NCBI GenBank assembly: GCA_017590115.1
Contig: JAGGNK010013114.1
Coordinates: forward strand, 1,984,001 to 2,048,000
Reading direction: 5' to 3'
DNA from: Montifringilla adamsi
Lineage: Eukaryota; Chordata; Aves; Passeriformes; Passeridae
DNA length: 64,000 bases
Notes under the pieces: model-generated
Databases searched by the model: none
The model's input: only the letters and a program-made list of their open reading frames with translations
What the model was told of the DNA's origin: nothing
Program-made: the position numbers and the translations under genes
In this document: piece after piece, positions 46,002-58,997 of the stretch
Layout: the number at the start of each line of letters is the position of its first letter
Numbering within the stretch: position 1 is the first letter of the stretch

Positions 46002-49000
46002 TACTTAGGATATTTTGTATTCTATTCAGTTTACCATGTTTAATAGAAATACCTATAAATGTATGTTTTCTGATTTCAAATGAGCAAGAAAAAAAGCTAT
46101 AGCTATAGCTTTAGATTATGACATTCTTATTACTTGGGAATAGAAAGGTGATTTTCAACCCAACTTTTAATCTAGTTTAAGAGCACTTTAGTTCTGACTT
46201 TTATGGAATGATACATTGAGCTGTTTGGGTTATTGTTCTTTCCATAGGATAAAATCCTCATCATATAAACATTTGATGGCTTGGTCTGTTAATTCCTGAA
46301 TTAAAAAATACCAGGTAAGATGGATTTGATTTTTAAAAACTTATTTGGAAGTAGCAAAAACCACTTGCTTGAATAATAATTCTATGAGAAACTAAGCAAG
46401 CATTCATTATTGATGGCTGTGCCAACCATGCCATGTAATTAGAGCTGTAAAATGAGTTCCATTTAAACCCTAATTCTGTGTTCATATGTGGTATCTCATT
46501 TCTGGAAAGTATAGTCAAAATTGTATAGTCAATATGTCAGTAAATAATGATGCATGGAAAGTACTGGCATGAGTGGCAGCCCACAACCAGACTAAAGTAG
46601 TAGGAGAGAAAGCAAGAATACACAGTGGGTGGGTATTTATTTTCCTTGACCATTGGCACTTTGCTGGCACACCTGGGTTAGGAGACTGCTATCCCCTTAT
46701 TTTCAATTTGATTAGCAAGAGCTTGGCTTATCCAAAGATTTAGAAGAGACAAAGAATTATTCCAATCTGAAGCCTGAATTTTCTGCTTTTTTGCTCATTT
46801 TGGGGTGAAACATCTTACTGGGGGTTGTTCCTTCCACTTCCTTCCTTTTTTAACTTTGAGCGGTTCTGTGTCCTTGGCAGACATCACTTCTAATGGCAGT
46901 AAAGTCTTTGGAATTGTTTCTATCACCTCACAGAGGATTGTGAAATAAAGAAATGGCATTGCAAACACTTGCAGTTGTTCAGAGGATGCAAGTTCTGACA
47001 CACTAGGAAGCTTCAGGTGAATTGGAGAGCTCTAAAGACACATTCTTTGGTTGGAAGAAGTGTTCAGGTTAGTTTTTAACTGATGGCAAAAAAAAAAAAT
47101 GGCAAAAGTTCATCCTTAAACTTCAATATTTATTTAATATTTTTATGTGTAAAATACTGGAAGCTATGTTTCCTCCCTGAAGCCCCCTCAATTCCACTAA
47201 CAATGCTTTTAAAGAGTAGAAGATGTGTATCTGTAAGTGCAAAATTATTGACTAATGTATTTTTGGGAAAGTGGCTTATGTAACTAGTATGATTGTTTGG
47301 GTTGGAGCCTGAAATATTGGCTGGAATCTGAAACAGTCTGTGCTGGGGATTCTCTCTCAAAACTCTTGAGGAAGAGAGTAATAATACAAGTACCTGTATT
47401 ACTGTGTGCTCTGCACAATTTGGTCTGCGATTTTTCAAGGCTATTGAACACCTTCAACCTTCTTTGAAATAACTGCTCACTTACAGAACATCTTAGAAAG
47501 TTTGTACTTGACTTTGGATTCCTTATCATTCAAAGGAGTGTTTGTGCTGTTATTTGGATGAGTTCCACTGCAGTGTCTGTTACATATATTCAGGTATGTA
47601 TTTATACTGAGGGTGCAGAGTTCCCTTAACCTTTGATATTTAGATCTGGGGAAGTGGCTTGCATCCACATCTCAGAAAGATACATCTCTTTACTACATCC
47701 ACCAGCAAACTTTGTTTGCAGAAGCATAATTTTAGATTTCAGGATTCTTTGATTTATAATCCACAGCCAGCTACATTTCCCATATAATTAATTTTATTTA
47801 GATATTCAGAAAAAAACACAAACTCTGACTTACTTTTGCATCTGAAACATTTCAAAGTAATTAACACTGATGGGTACAATACTGTCTTATTAATTACAGT
47901 CCAGATCTCTATATACCACAGAGTTTGGAGGTCATACCATAAGGATACTGCAGAATTTCAGAGCAAATATTCAGACTTTCCAGAGTCCAGGATTGTGGTG
48001 AAGCTGAATAAACTTCTATCAATCTATAACATTCCATATGTGTTGCACAGAGATGTAAAATTTAAAGTTTAAATGAACTGTGGTATTAGCTTAAGTTCAA
48101 TTAAAAAATATGTTAAAAATGCCTTTTTGCATGTAATTTTTTTCTTATATATCAAGTATATTATGCTTGATGCACAGAAAACTTGAAACCAAGATTTCCT
48201 GGTGTTTCCAGATTTTGGTAGATGGATAAAATTCGATCACATAGTCTACACATAGGTCTGAGGAAATAATGAAAGATGCTACATTTTTTCACTTCTGCTT
48301 CCAGCTGATTCTGAAATTCTTGGCTGGTGGAAGTTCTGCAGCTTCCCACAACTGGAGATCTCTTACTCTAAGAAAAAATAAACACATCTTGCAAGTCACT
48401 TAAAATGCAGAGCCCCTGTCTTACTCTGCTATTTTGAATTTCCTGGACAGACAGAAAATGTGAGGGGAAAAAATCTGGATTTAATGATCTGGTCAAGGCA
48501 CCACAGTTCCCTGTGTAAGATGTCTGTACCCCAGCTGCACTTGTGACCCTGACAGAAATGCAGCTGCAACAGTGGGGGTTGCCAGTCACAGGGAAATTAT
48601 GAATCCTGAAGTGAAACCAGGTGGAAAGCAGCCTGTTAGAAAGCTTGGAATCTGCTGCCAAAAATTATTTAGACTGCTCTGATTATCACCATTTTTAAAA
48701 GCAATTAAATGAACAGCAACTTTTCAGTAGTGTTTATGAAAAGAAGCATGAGGAACACAAAGTTAATGAGATTACAAGCAAAACTGTGATATTGTAATTG
48801 ATGGCTGAATTATGATAGACATTAAAGTTAACAATTTTTTTCTTAAAAGGGTACTATTAACCCAGTTTTGGAACAGAAGTTTTGGTAAATGTTGGAAATG
48901 AGCAACGCTTTGTCCATTTTTTTTTATTTGAGATTTTGTGGCACATTATGAAATCTCCTAGTATAAGTTTGCTTCCATTAGTACTTGGTGGCATGGATAT

Positions 49001-50451
49001 GGAACAAGGGGAATATTTTTGATTAGAAAACAACACTGAGGAAACACTGGGCACTATACAACTCCAGCTCATTCTGGGTAACTGAAAGTCTGTTGCAACA
49101 TGTTGTTCTGTACTGAGTGAACACCTCAGCAAGAGTTCCACCTCTTCTCTGAAAACCTGGTAGTTAAGCCACTTAAAAGCACACAGCATCAGCTGTAACA
49201 TGTGCTTCTAATGTATACCTTTACATTTAATTACTAGCCTTCAAGCATGCATGTATTTTGTTAGAGCAGCATGTATTTTGTTAATCAGGCACTGAGTAGC
49301 TGTGGCCAATTTTGTTCTTTTTCTCATTCATGTCATTACAAGCAGAAAAGAGAAGTCTTTCCTTGAGCAACTCATGTGAGGAAGCTTTCAGATCTCATAG
49401 AATATGACTGCTAATTTCACTGTTACTTTTGCAGCGTGTCATAACAGTGCTGCGTCCAAGAGCAAGGATTGCTCAGAAATTATCAGAATAGCACAAGTAC
49501 TACCAGAGAAGAAACTTACACTCCACAGATAAACAGTGGAAACTAGCCAGAGGATAGGTGCCATTGCAAGGCTGTAAAAATTTGAGTCAATGAATGTTAG
49601 TGGCTGGATTAACTCAATTTTAAGAAAAAATAATTTAACATAGCTCTTTTCTGCATCTGCTGGTTTGCAGGATTGGTGTTTTTCATATACAGTAAGCCGC
49701 TGTGTGCCATAGAGTGGTGAGGCAATGAAGCAGGAGAAACTGAGTTGAGATTTGTGAAATGGACAAATATTTAAATTAGTAAAGGCAAAGACTTCAGCAG
49801 CATCCTCTGAAATATTGTATATGTAGGGAAGTGTTAGGCCAGTGGCAAATCTATTCCTGGGAAATGTAACATACTGCCAAACTCAGAAAATGAAAAAATC
49901 CATCTAGTGTCGGTTGTTGCCTGGTCCTCCTCCCTCTGTGGGTTTGTGTTCATGTAGGAAAATACAGATCCTCAGGTTGGTTGTGAATATACATTAACTA
50001 TCTGTTTTCAGTGTGTTTCCACCAATTTTTCCCAAGTGAAACATTGGCCTGGATTTAGTGGAGATAGAAATATAAGTGATTTTTCCTCCATTCTCTTTCC
50101 CAAGAAATATATTCTAACACCTGAAAAGCTGATAAGTCATTTGGAAAGACAAAATATAGGTCGTGCCTCGAGAACTTATTCACTGCAATCTCTACTATTG
50201 CTGCTTCCTGCTCAGTGGGAAAATGTGTGCAAATCCCTTGTGTAGATAAAGCCCAAGTGATCTCAGACCAGTAACATCCAGTATTGACAGTGTAGTCATA
50301 TTTTCTTTACCGAGAGAGAAAGAAATCAAGGTCACCTCACAAAAGGGAGGTTTTGCTTTCCCTATGTTTGTGAGGGGATTGGTTTTTTGCTTTGCTAGTG
50401 GGGGTTTTATTTTTGGTTAGATGGGTGGTTTATTTACTTATTTGTTGGGAT
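46002..50451. other. Unique non-coding DNA with a 20-bp palindrome
   Basis: No gene supported. Contains the palindrome at 46093-46112, a 15-bp direct repeat GCATGTATTTTGTTA at 49249-49263 and 49269-49283, and an A run at 47087-47098. Frames at 47130-47668 and 48368-49201 on the minus strand are unrecognised. Confidence 0.55.
46093..46112. repeat. Perfect 20-bp palindrome
   Basis: AAAGCTATAGCTATAGCTTT equals its own reverse complement. It is built from AGCTAT repeats, so it may have arisen by slippage. It lies about 90 bp past the ERVK-like LTR, with no evident functional link. Confidence 0.9.
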
Positions 50452-50477
50452 TTTGTTTGTTTGTTTGTTTGTTTTTC
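50452..50477. repeat. (TTTG)n microsatellite
   Basis: Five or more perfect TTTG units followed by TTTTTCAG. The wider region 50380-50477 is G/T-rich. Confidence 0.9.
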
Positions 50478-53165
50478 AGACAGTTCTTGCCAGTTGAAGG
50501 CCAATTAAAAACAAGACAAACTGAGAACGACCTTATTCTTCAGCTGATGACCAAAATTACCAGGCAGGGTTCCCAGTGACTCAGAAATAGGGATGAATCT
50601 ATTTGACATCCTAGAAACACTACTTTCCTCTGGCAGAAGTTTGTATCACCTCTGTTGTTGCAAACAAAATAGGTCAGGGTCAAGAATTTGGCATTTTTCA
50701 GCAAAACTTTGTTTCCTCTGAGAATTTCAAGACAGATTCACTTTGAAGTGAGGGAGTCAAAAGGACTAAATTAACATCTTGTCAAATCTACTTCTCTTCC
50801 AAAAGCCTATTTAAAATACAGTGGCACAGATGCTCTCTGCCGTAACCAGAATGTTTCAGAGCAGGATGTTGTTTAAATTTCACTTGTTCTCTCAATGTTC
50901 TTTCCCATAATAATGTCAGTCTTTTTGAAGAAACAAACAAATGAAATAAAAGCTTAAATAAGGTGGCTCTGTAAGTATTTGTGGGGGAATTTGTTGTGTT
51001 CCATGCTCAACAAGAAAGCCTTTGAAAATAAGCAACTTATGGGAATGTTTGGAGACCAATCCCCCGCCTCATTCCCTTCCACATTCTCGGTCTTCCTGGG
51101 CTCACCTGAAAAGTGGTCAGCTAGTCTGCAGCAGGAGAGAAAAGGACAAGCGCGTGGAAAGCCAAAGAAGTTTAACCATTTCATTCTCAGGCCTGAAGAC
51201 TCATCAAGGCAACCTCAGAAGAGCTCTGTGAAACAGCAGCAGACCAGTTTCTGTTACTGGATGGACCACTAGGGTCAGGCAGACAGTATTCCAAAGGAAA
51301 TTATGTCTTCTTCAAATTATAAGGACAAATATAAGGACAGAGGGAGAGAAAGGCCACTTTGCTGCATATTGAATACCTCCTTTTATGTTAAAGTTCATAT
51401 TTGTTGGATATTTACAGTTCAACTCACAAGCTACACCCAGTGCATTGCATCCTGCTGAGGCCTTTCTGTAGATATGGAAGAAAAAAGAGGGAATATGCCT
51501 TGCCTATTCCTCATCTGGCCTTTTTTTCCATTTTTATTTTATAATATTTTTGGTTTTGTACTCTTGGGTGGTATACAGTTGACTTAAGCACTAAAAGGGA
51601 AAAAAAAAAACTCTCTAATTTTTTGAAGGTGTTTTTTTGTGCACCTCTGTGTAAAACAGCATGTAAGTGTCACCTTCATAGCCGTGATGCTTTTTCTCAT
51701 ATTAGAGTCGTATTCATTTCCCCACTACATTAAGGATAGAAGTGTTGCCTCAAGACCTAATTTAGGCTTTGAACCTCCACCAGACATCAGGCGAGCAGCC
51801 TTCCTGATCTGAGCAGTCCCATTTTCCATTCACAGATGGGTCCCATCACCACCTGCCAGGCTGTGTACTAATGTCAGTCCCAGTATCCAACTAAATGAAC
51901 TCCAGTGGGACAAAACAGAAAAAGGTACAGCATGCTTTTCTATTTTTTTCATACCTCTAGGTGCAGTTGTTTGGCTCTGAGAAAGAGACCTCTCCTACTG
52001 TGGCCTCTGTGTAATAATAGCATAAATCCTGTTATTAGCATTAAAAGTAGTAATGATCATAATATCATAACAGTATAGGTCACCTCAGGGTGTGATGCAA
52101 AGCACTAAAGCATCAAAAGAGCTCTTAATATGTCATGAAAGGTTGCAGTGAGGTGCTTTGTGATGCTTAGAAGCCAGTACAAAGGATGTATAGTTTTTAG
52201 ATTTGCCAGTCTGATGTCTCTTTGGTTGACATCATGCTTTCACACAAAGCAGTGGGCATCTTTCTTTCCAGTCAGATCTTCCTGCATGACCCCATCCCTC
52301 TTTCTTTTCTTAATTGTTTAAACACATGAAGTAATGTCTTTCATATGTTAATGTAACTGGTGCTTGAATAAAATAAACCATCTCTGTGGTTTTAGTGTTG
52401 CGAGTGTTGTCCTTCAGTGTTCACAGTAAAGAGGATTTTGAATTCAGCTGAATAGGGGCAGCCATTAACGTAAAAGCCTTGCAGATCAAAATCATTTGAA
52501 GCAATTAGGAGCAAGGAAGAGCAAAAGAAAAAAAAAGGGGAGATGAAATAGCACTTTCCACCTAAATTCAACCATACACTTAAAATGCATTTATTTTTGA
52601 ATAATGTTCAGAAGCTCCAGCAAAGGGGTAAAATAAGACAAGAAAAGCTGTTACCCATTTACCAACTGGAGACCTCATTTTGGCACATTTAGGAGCCATT
52701 GCTGCACCTGCATTTTCTTCACATTAGAAAGTCATTCTCCCTCAAAGGAAAAAAAACCCATATAGTATTATATTTTTAAAAGAAGATATTTTACTTCCAA
52801 TCCAAGGCATAGAAAATCATGACATACACTCATGTGTGTTCCATGTTCCTTGACCAGGAGGTTGATCCAGCAGTACTGCAGAGAAGTTCTGTATTTGCTT
52901 TTCTACTTCCTCTGCTTCCTCTGCTATAACAGTTAATTTTAATGGTATTTTGGTGCAAATTCTCATTTTCTTTAACTCTTACCGCCTTATCAAATACACA
53001 GGAATTAGAAATCACATACAAATTATTAACATTTTCAGTTGGTCTTTCTCTTTATTTTTATGGATGCTTTCTCCCATCGATACTTTATTCTTCTTTTCTT
53101 TTTTTCCTTTAGCTTAATTTCTGTTAATTGCAGGTGCTTTGCACCAGTGTTGTTTGGTTTTTGGG
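50478..53165. other. Unique non-coding DNA, no supported gene
   Basis: The 97-codon plus-strand frame at 50979-51272 has a basic, glutamine- and lysine-rich composition that looks more protein-like than its neighbours, but an overlapping plus-strand frame and a minus-strand frame are open too and no homology is recognised. Nothing else stands out. Confidence 0.5.
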
Positions 53166-53198
53166 TTTTTTTTTTTTTTTTTGGTTTTTTTTTTTCTG
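53166..53198. repeat. T-rich simple repeat
   Basis: Runs of 18 and about 14 T separated by GG, preceded by TTTGGTTTTTGGG-type sequence. Low complexity. Confidence 0.85.
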
Positions 53199-56100
53199 TT
53201 GTAGATATTTGGAGTCAGCTAGGTTTCTGATATACTGGTTTTACTTTAATCAAAGACATGGAGATGAGGAATGGAATTGAAGTGGGGGGGCGTTGCCAAG
53301 AGGGTGAACAGTGCTGAAGGTTTGAATGCAATGTAAATCACAGGGTATTCAAAAGGCTTGGAAGCAAGAAGGAAAAGATGGATCAGGCTTTTCCCATCTG
53401 ACTGTTAAATAAGCTTTTTGGAGAGAAGTTCAGTAAAGGCCTTTTCCCCTCACAGCTCTGGTTTTTCTATTTCATGAGCCTGCAACAAAATTGTAATCCT
53501 TTCAGAACGTCTGCGTTAGCACAGATGCCTACAGGAGGGAGGATAAAGCCCAGTAGCATTTTCAGCAGGAGTTCTGGACCAGCACAGTGTTTCAGTGAAG
53601 ATGCTATTAACATCTGCTTGTCTGCTGTTCATGGTTTAAGTCTCAGTGGGAGCTCATCTGCTGGGGGAAGGGTTTCAAGAAAGGTCAAGTGAGAAATATA
53701 CTCTGCCCCACCCCAGGTTTTGAAGGGTTTGTTTTCACAGTGACTTTGTTGTTTTTCCTCAGGCTATAGTACGAAGTCATCTGGACTGAAAAACACATGT
53801 TGCTCATTGTGCATAAGAGATGGGTTTTCCTTGTGTGGGAAGCAGCACTGCCATTCACCTTTTCTCTCCTTCCAAATAGTAGGAATACTTGCAAAGAATC
53901 TCTCTCTGAACAGAAAAGTTAACCTGCACTGCTCTTTCTGCTGTCATCAAAATACAGCCAATTATCATTGCCTGTATTGGTGATTTCTCTAACTGGTTTC
54001 TGCTTAGCTGTGATGGGGCTTTATCATTAAAAGAAGGGATAAATAAAGAAGCAAACTGTGGTTATGTATCTAAGAGATAAAAACTTCAACTAGACCAGAA
54101 CACTTCAAAATTTGTTATCTGAGGATTCTTTTGCCTGAAGTGTGACGATTTTTCATAGACTCCAGGGAAGGACAGAGTGGTATTTATTTTAATGCTGTTA
54201 TTTCTACCCATTGGGAAGTTTCTGTTTGTTCTAAGGTGGCAGAAATAGAGCTAAGCACTACTGTTAATATTTGCATTTCAGCAGGTTTGACGGTGACCTT
54301 CCTCCCCCAGTTCACTCAAATGAAATTAAAAGATGTAAGGGAAAAAGTTGTAAGTTCTCAAAAAGGACTGTCTTCAAAAGTCATGCAGTAATGCTGTGGA
54401 TGGATTTTAAAATAGGGCTTGTTAAATTTATGATCACTAATAACATTTGTAGTTTCAGTATGCAAGCAAAGATAAGGCCACTCTAATTTCATGCTTCAGG
54501 AGCTGAGATGATTGCCCACGGGGGGTCAGGAAGGATATTTTCTCTCCATACATATACAGCACTGCACAACTGCTTGGGACCCATAATCACCCCTCACATC
54601 CAAAGAACACGCCTAGCTTTAAGCACATACTTAAGTGATATGCTGAGCTGGGGCTGTCAAGTTTCCTTATTACCATGGGTAATATTAAGTGTCCATGTAG
54701 CATTCTTCAGTTTCAAATGCTATAGAAATACTGAATCAAATTCTGCTAATTCTCATAGTAACTCCTTTCAGCTGAGTGTGGTGTCTGCAGGATTGCCAAT
54801 GACCTATTGGGTTGTCTGGTTTGTTACCTAACATATTCTATAAACTTCCCCAAAAAGACTACATATGTGAAACACAAGTAATTCAAGACACCTAAAATAT
54901 TTTGAAGTACTCCACTAGAATCATTGGGTTTCTCTAATTTTAGGTTTGTGATCACTTTTGAATTTCTCAGGTAATGAATCTTGGTGATGAAATTATAGCT
55001 AACATATATATGATCTATGTTTTTACCATTTCCCTATGTGAATGGCAAACAACAAACAAATTAAAAGTGTATCATCATCTAAAAACCTGTAGTGAAAAAG
55101 TAGAGAAATGGATGGAGAAGCTAGCGTTTGATTTCAAGGACGTTGCATAGTCTGTCAGGAACTGAATATAATGCTAGTTTTTTAAAGTACTTCTAAGACC
55201 GAATTACAGTATGTACTTCAATATTCTCACTCAACAGATTGAAAAAAAATAAGACAAAGCAATTGAGTGAATCAGTCAAAACCTTGGGGTATTTTGGAGA
55301 GATTCTGTAATTTTCAAAAAAAAGAACATAATGTTTAATCTATCTTAAATGGCTCGTCCTGCCTGTTCACATGGAGAGAGAAAAGAAAGTGATCCACTCA
55401 TATATCTATTCATATTTCTAATTATTTCATATGAATATATACATTTTCATAACTAGTCTTTTTATACAAAGAGGCTTCACTATTGACAGTAAATGTTTTG
55501 TAATATAAATTAAATTCCTATAGTTACAAGGAGAAATTTTAGCAAATTTATTTCAGTTGGATTTGGGATAGATGTTATGAAGTTTAGAAATTTTGACATC
55601 ATAAATAAAAGTGATTCTTTGTCCAAGTGTCTGCTGCCTCTGTTTCTCAGTAGCCCAGACAGCTGGAGAAACACAGCATTTGCCTTCACATGTCAGTCAG
55701 TCTTTGCATGGAAAAAGCAGACATTTTGACAATGTATCCAGCAGAGGGATGCACCTCACACAGGTTTTGTTTGATAGGAATGCATTTATTTTATGTTGGA
55801 TTGCTTGATGTTAGCTTGCTATAATTTTTTACCTCACTCATGTACTCCTGTTGCTACTCCCCTGGGTTTCTTCAAGGACCAAGACTACAGTTTAGCATTT
55901 CCTCAATCTGCTTATTTCAGTCTCATTAAAATCCAATGTTTACTTGTTTCAAAAGCTGAAGATTTGCAGATTCAAGGCATTTGATTCAGACTGCCAAACA
56001 AGCCAGATGCCACAGACAGAAACATCTCTTTACTCTGTCCCTGAGCAACAGCAGGAGAGGAACTTAGAAGACATTTGTGTGCCCTCAGCCTTTGATGAAT

Positions 56101-58433
56101 TTCTGGATATTTAATTTCCCTGCACCATGTGATGTAAACTAGGTGATCCAGACAACACAGCTAAGGCTTGCAAAAAGAGTAACCTGAAAATTTGTCCTTC
56201 AGAACTGCACACAGTTGGAACCAGAGTGGTCCAAAACTATTTTTGACTTTTCTGTAGAATTTTATTTTATCAAGTAAATGCTATGTGGTGGGCTAAAAGA
56301 TGAGCCCATTTACACAGAGCGGTGTATCAATGCACCATGGCCAAAGCAGCACATCAGCAGGTATATTTTGGCAAGGGTCAGAGTAGAAGGCCTGCTGAGT
56401 ATAGTGGGGCTAATCCTACCTCTGCCTGCCTTTGTTAGTAAATGCCTACCTTCCCTCTCTATTTTCAGCCTCTAAATCTTCAGTGAGAAGCTGGGAGATA
56501 GACAGGTCTCTGGCTGAGATGGAGCCCATTGATAATTTCCTGTGTGAGAACCACAGGTATCATGTTTTCAGTGTACTGGAGGTGACAGCCTGATATTAAA
56601 CCTCACAAAGAAATTAGTGAAACTAAAGCTCAGTGTATAGTTGATTCAGGCTGGTCCAATTTTGAGCAATTTTCTTAGCAAGCAGCAGTGTTTATCCTCC
56701 ATAGCAGCCATTCATTTATTCCCATTACGAAAACATGGAGTTTTGGAGTTAAATGCAGTAATGTGACAGAAGCCAATTACCCACTGTGTGTTTGGGTACA
56801 TGGGTATTGGTGAACACATGCCATCCATCTCAACAGTGATGCTGTCCACTGACAAATACCTAGGGAAGAAATTTACAAAAGGCCCAGGAGGAATCCCTGT
56901 GTAATGAGACCTGTTTTAAAGTGATTTAATTGCCAATAGTCAACTAGGAGTGTAGGTTTTGGTGATTTTGGTTATTCTTGTTGTCATCTTAGAATACATG
57001 CAGCTCTTTTTTTATCTCTTTCTCTTTATCTCTATCTTTTTATATAGATTAATATGCAGCTTTTTTGTATTGCCTTATAGTTAAACATTTATAAACAACT
57101 GAAGATTTTGAACAAAGGGGAAAGCCTTATGCAAAATAAAAGTAGTTGCAGTAGGCTGGGGAAAATGGGTCTTGAAGCTTCAACTTAAAACCTGGTGGGA
57201 GTAGATGTCCCACATCTGTAATTGTGAGTCTAATTATGCTTTTGTTAGAAATACTGAAATTGGATACTATGCCAAAATAGCAGACTAGGCAGGGGGAAGA
57301 GTCTGTATTTTATCTTTAGAATTGGCTGTATTAAATTCCAAAGGACATCTGAAGTTCAAAAAATACCTGTCAAAAAGCTTTGTATCTGAAACAGTCAACA
57401 GTATTAATAATTTTTGCTCTTTCACTCAATTTTTTTTATCTTTTACCAAGTTTGAACCACAACCTTTTGATTTCATGATTTTGTCATTAGCTGTGTTTTA
57501 GAAACCTATGTGTTGGCACTAGTGTGCCTCAAAATGCAGTATCCCAGAGGAAGCAAGCATTTATCCTGTATTACATTGCATCATAATACAACATAACACA
57601 GCTTGAATTGCACACTCCAAATCTGTGCCCAGGGGTGAAGTGTGATTATCCAAATAAGCATAGTAAGAAAATAAGGACACTTTAGAAAGTAGGAATTAAC
57701 TGTCATCTTGGGAGCGAACTGGTTTTCCCATCATGCACTCCAGCGCAGAAGCAAGGAAAATAAAACAGTGCTGACTGCTGGTGTGATGTAGTGTGCTCTG
57801 GATGTCAGTGCAGTTGGGATATGTGGAGTTATGCTGAGAAGGGTGCAAAATGCAGACAGGGACCCCTATTTTCAAAACTTTCTATCTTGATATTGAATTC
57901 AATCACTACCAATAAGCTTGTGTGAGAGTCAGGAGAGAGCAGGGTATGCTGCTGCATGGTTTTTGCCACTCAAGAAGTAAGTATCCATTATACCTATGCT
58001 GAACTCCTAATGTAAGGGAAGGAATGATTGCCTAAGGTTTGGGATGAAAATTTGTGATTCTGGAGTTATGAGTTCTATTGTTTCCTTGTCTCAATGCTGA
58101 TGCTTGATTTTAAGCAAGTTTCTCACATCGTCAATTCCCATCTGTTCAAGGCAGGTAACAGTAGATTCCTGCTTCTCTTGGGAAAAAAAAAAAAATGTGT
58201 GAGAGATTATGAGAAACAGGACTTTTAGAAACCAGAGGGGTAGGCAGAAGACTGAAATCTATTTGTGGAAGTCCTGAGAGGTGTTGGCCTTTACTTTCAG
58301 TTACCTGGTGTTGGTAGCCTGGAATATTCCTGGGTTTTGTTTTTCTCTCTGCCTCAGACACGCTCCCAGAAGAGGCTCGGATCGTGGTTTTACTGCAGTA
58401 AGTCCTGCAGTGACAGCAAAGAAGGAGGATTAA
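53199..58433. other. Unique non-coding DNA, no gene seen
   Basis: AT-rich and repeat-poor. Frames of 60-107 codons (for example 54508-54831) are hydrophobic or mixed in composition and unrecognised. A pyrimidine-rich stretch with TATCTCTTTCTC-type units lies at 57005-57043. Confidence 0.5.
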
Positions 58434-58997
58434 TGGCAAGTTCGTGGGGGAGGGCAAGCTCATTTGTGTGAGCTCCTGATGGACATCCCTATCGCTGAGA
58501 AGCTCCTCAGAGCATCTCAGCAGACAACACAGTGTTTGTTTCAAGCCAGACTTGACTTGTTTGACGATGCGCTGGCAAGAGAATATGAAGCTGACGAGTA
58601 TTTCTCTCTACAGTATGGCCTGAGTGTTCCTTCAGCTGCTTTTTATAAAAAGTTGATCCAATGTTCCTTCAGTGCTTTTCTATCCCAATAGACAATGTTT
58701 CTCAGAATCTCTGTGTGTGCCTGCCACAAGCGAAAGGCAGCTGATTTTCAGGCAGCAGATAGCAACCAGACCACCCCGAAATTCATCACCCTCAGTGAGA
58801 AGACATTTGATCTGCCATTTGCCCAAGGACACGTAGAGGAAACCCCTGATGTTTTGAAGAGTGCCTTGGGAGCATTCATCACCAAGACTCAGAACAGAAT
58901 GCTTGTTGATTGTGCACAGAAGTATATAGCAGTAAGGAAAATTTGTCTTTCTCAAGTTTTCCTGAAAAGTACTCAGATGAACATTCTCTCAAAATAG
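58434..58997 (+). other. Protein-like open stretch with one stop, unrecognised
   Basis: One plus-strand frame is open from 58434 to the TAG at 58689-58691 and again from 58692 to a stop after 58994, about 187 codons with a single interruption. The translation is balanced and hydrophilic in places, with segments such as DIPIAEKLLRASQQTTQCLF, LDLFDDALAREYEADEYFSL, ADSNQTTPKFITLSEKTFDL and VLKSALGAFITKTQNRMLVD. It has no methionine start, signal peptide or domain that I can name, and no convincing splice sites at its ends. It could be an old retrocopy or decayed exon, or chance. The minus strand is also open over 58680-58955, which weakens the coding case. Confidence 0.25.

Noticed and set aside
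58146..58544. 132-codon minus-strand frame
   Set aside because: No homology recognised, ends in a phenylalanine run from the A tract at 58183-58195, and overlaps plus-strand open frames.
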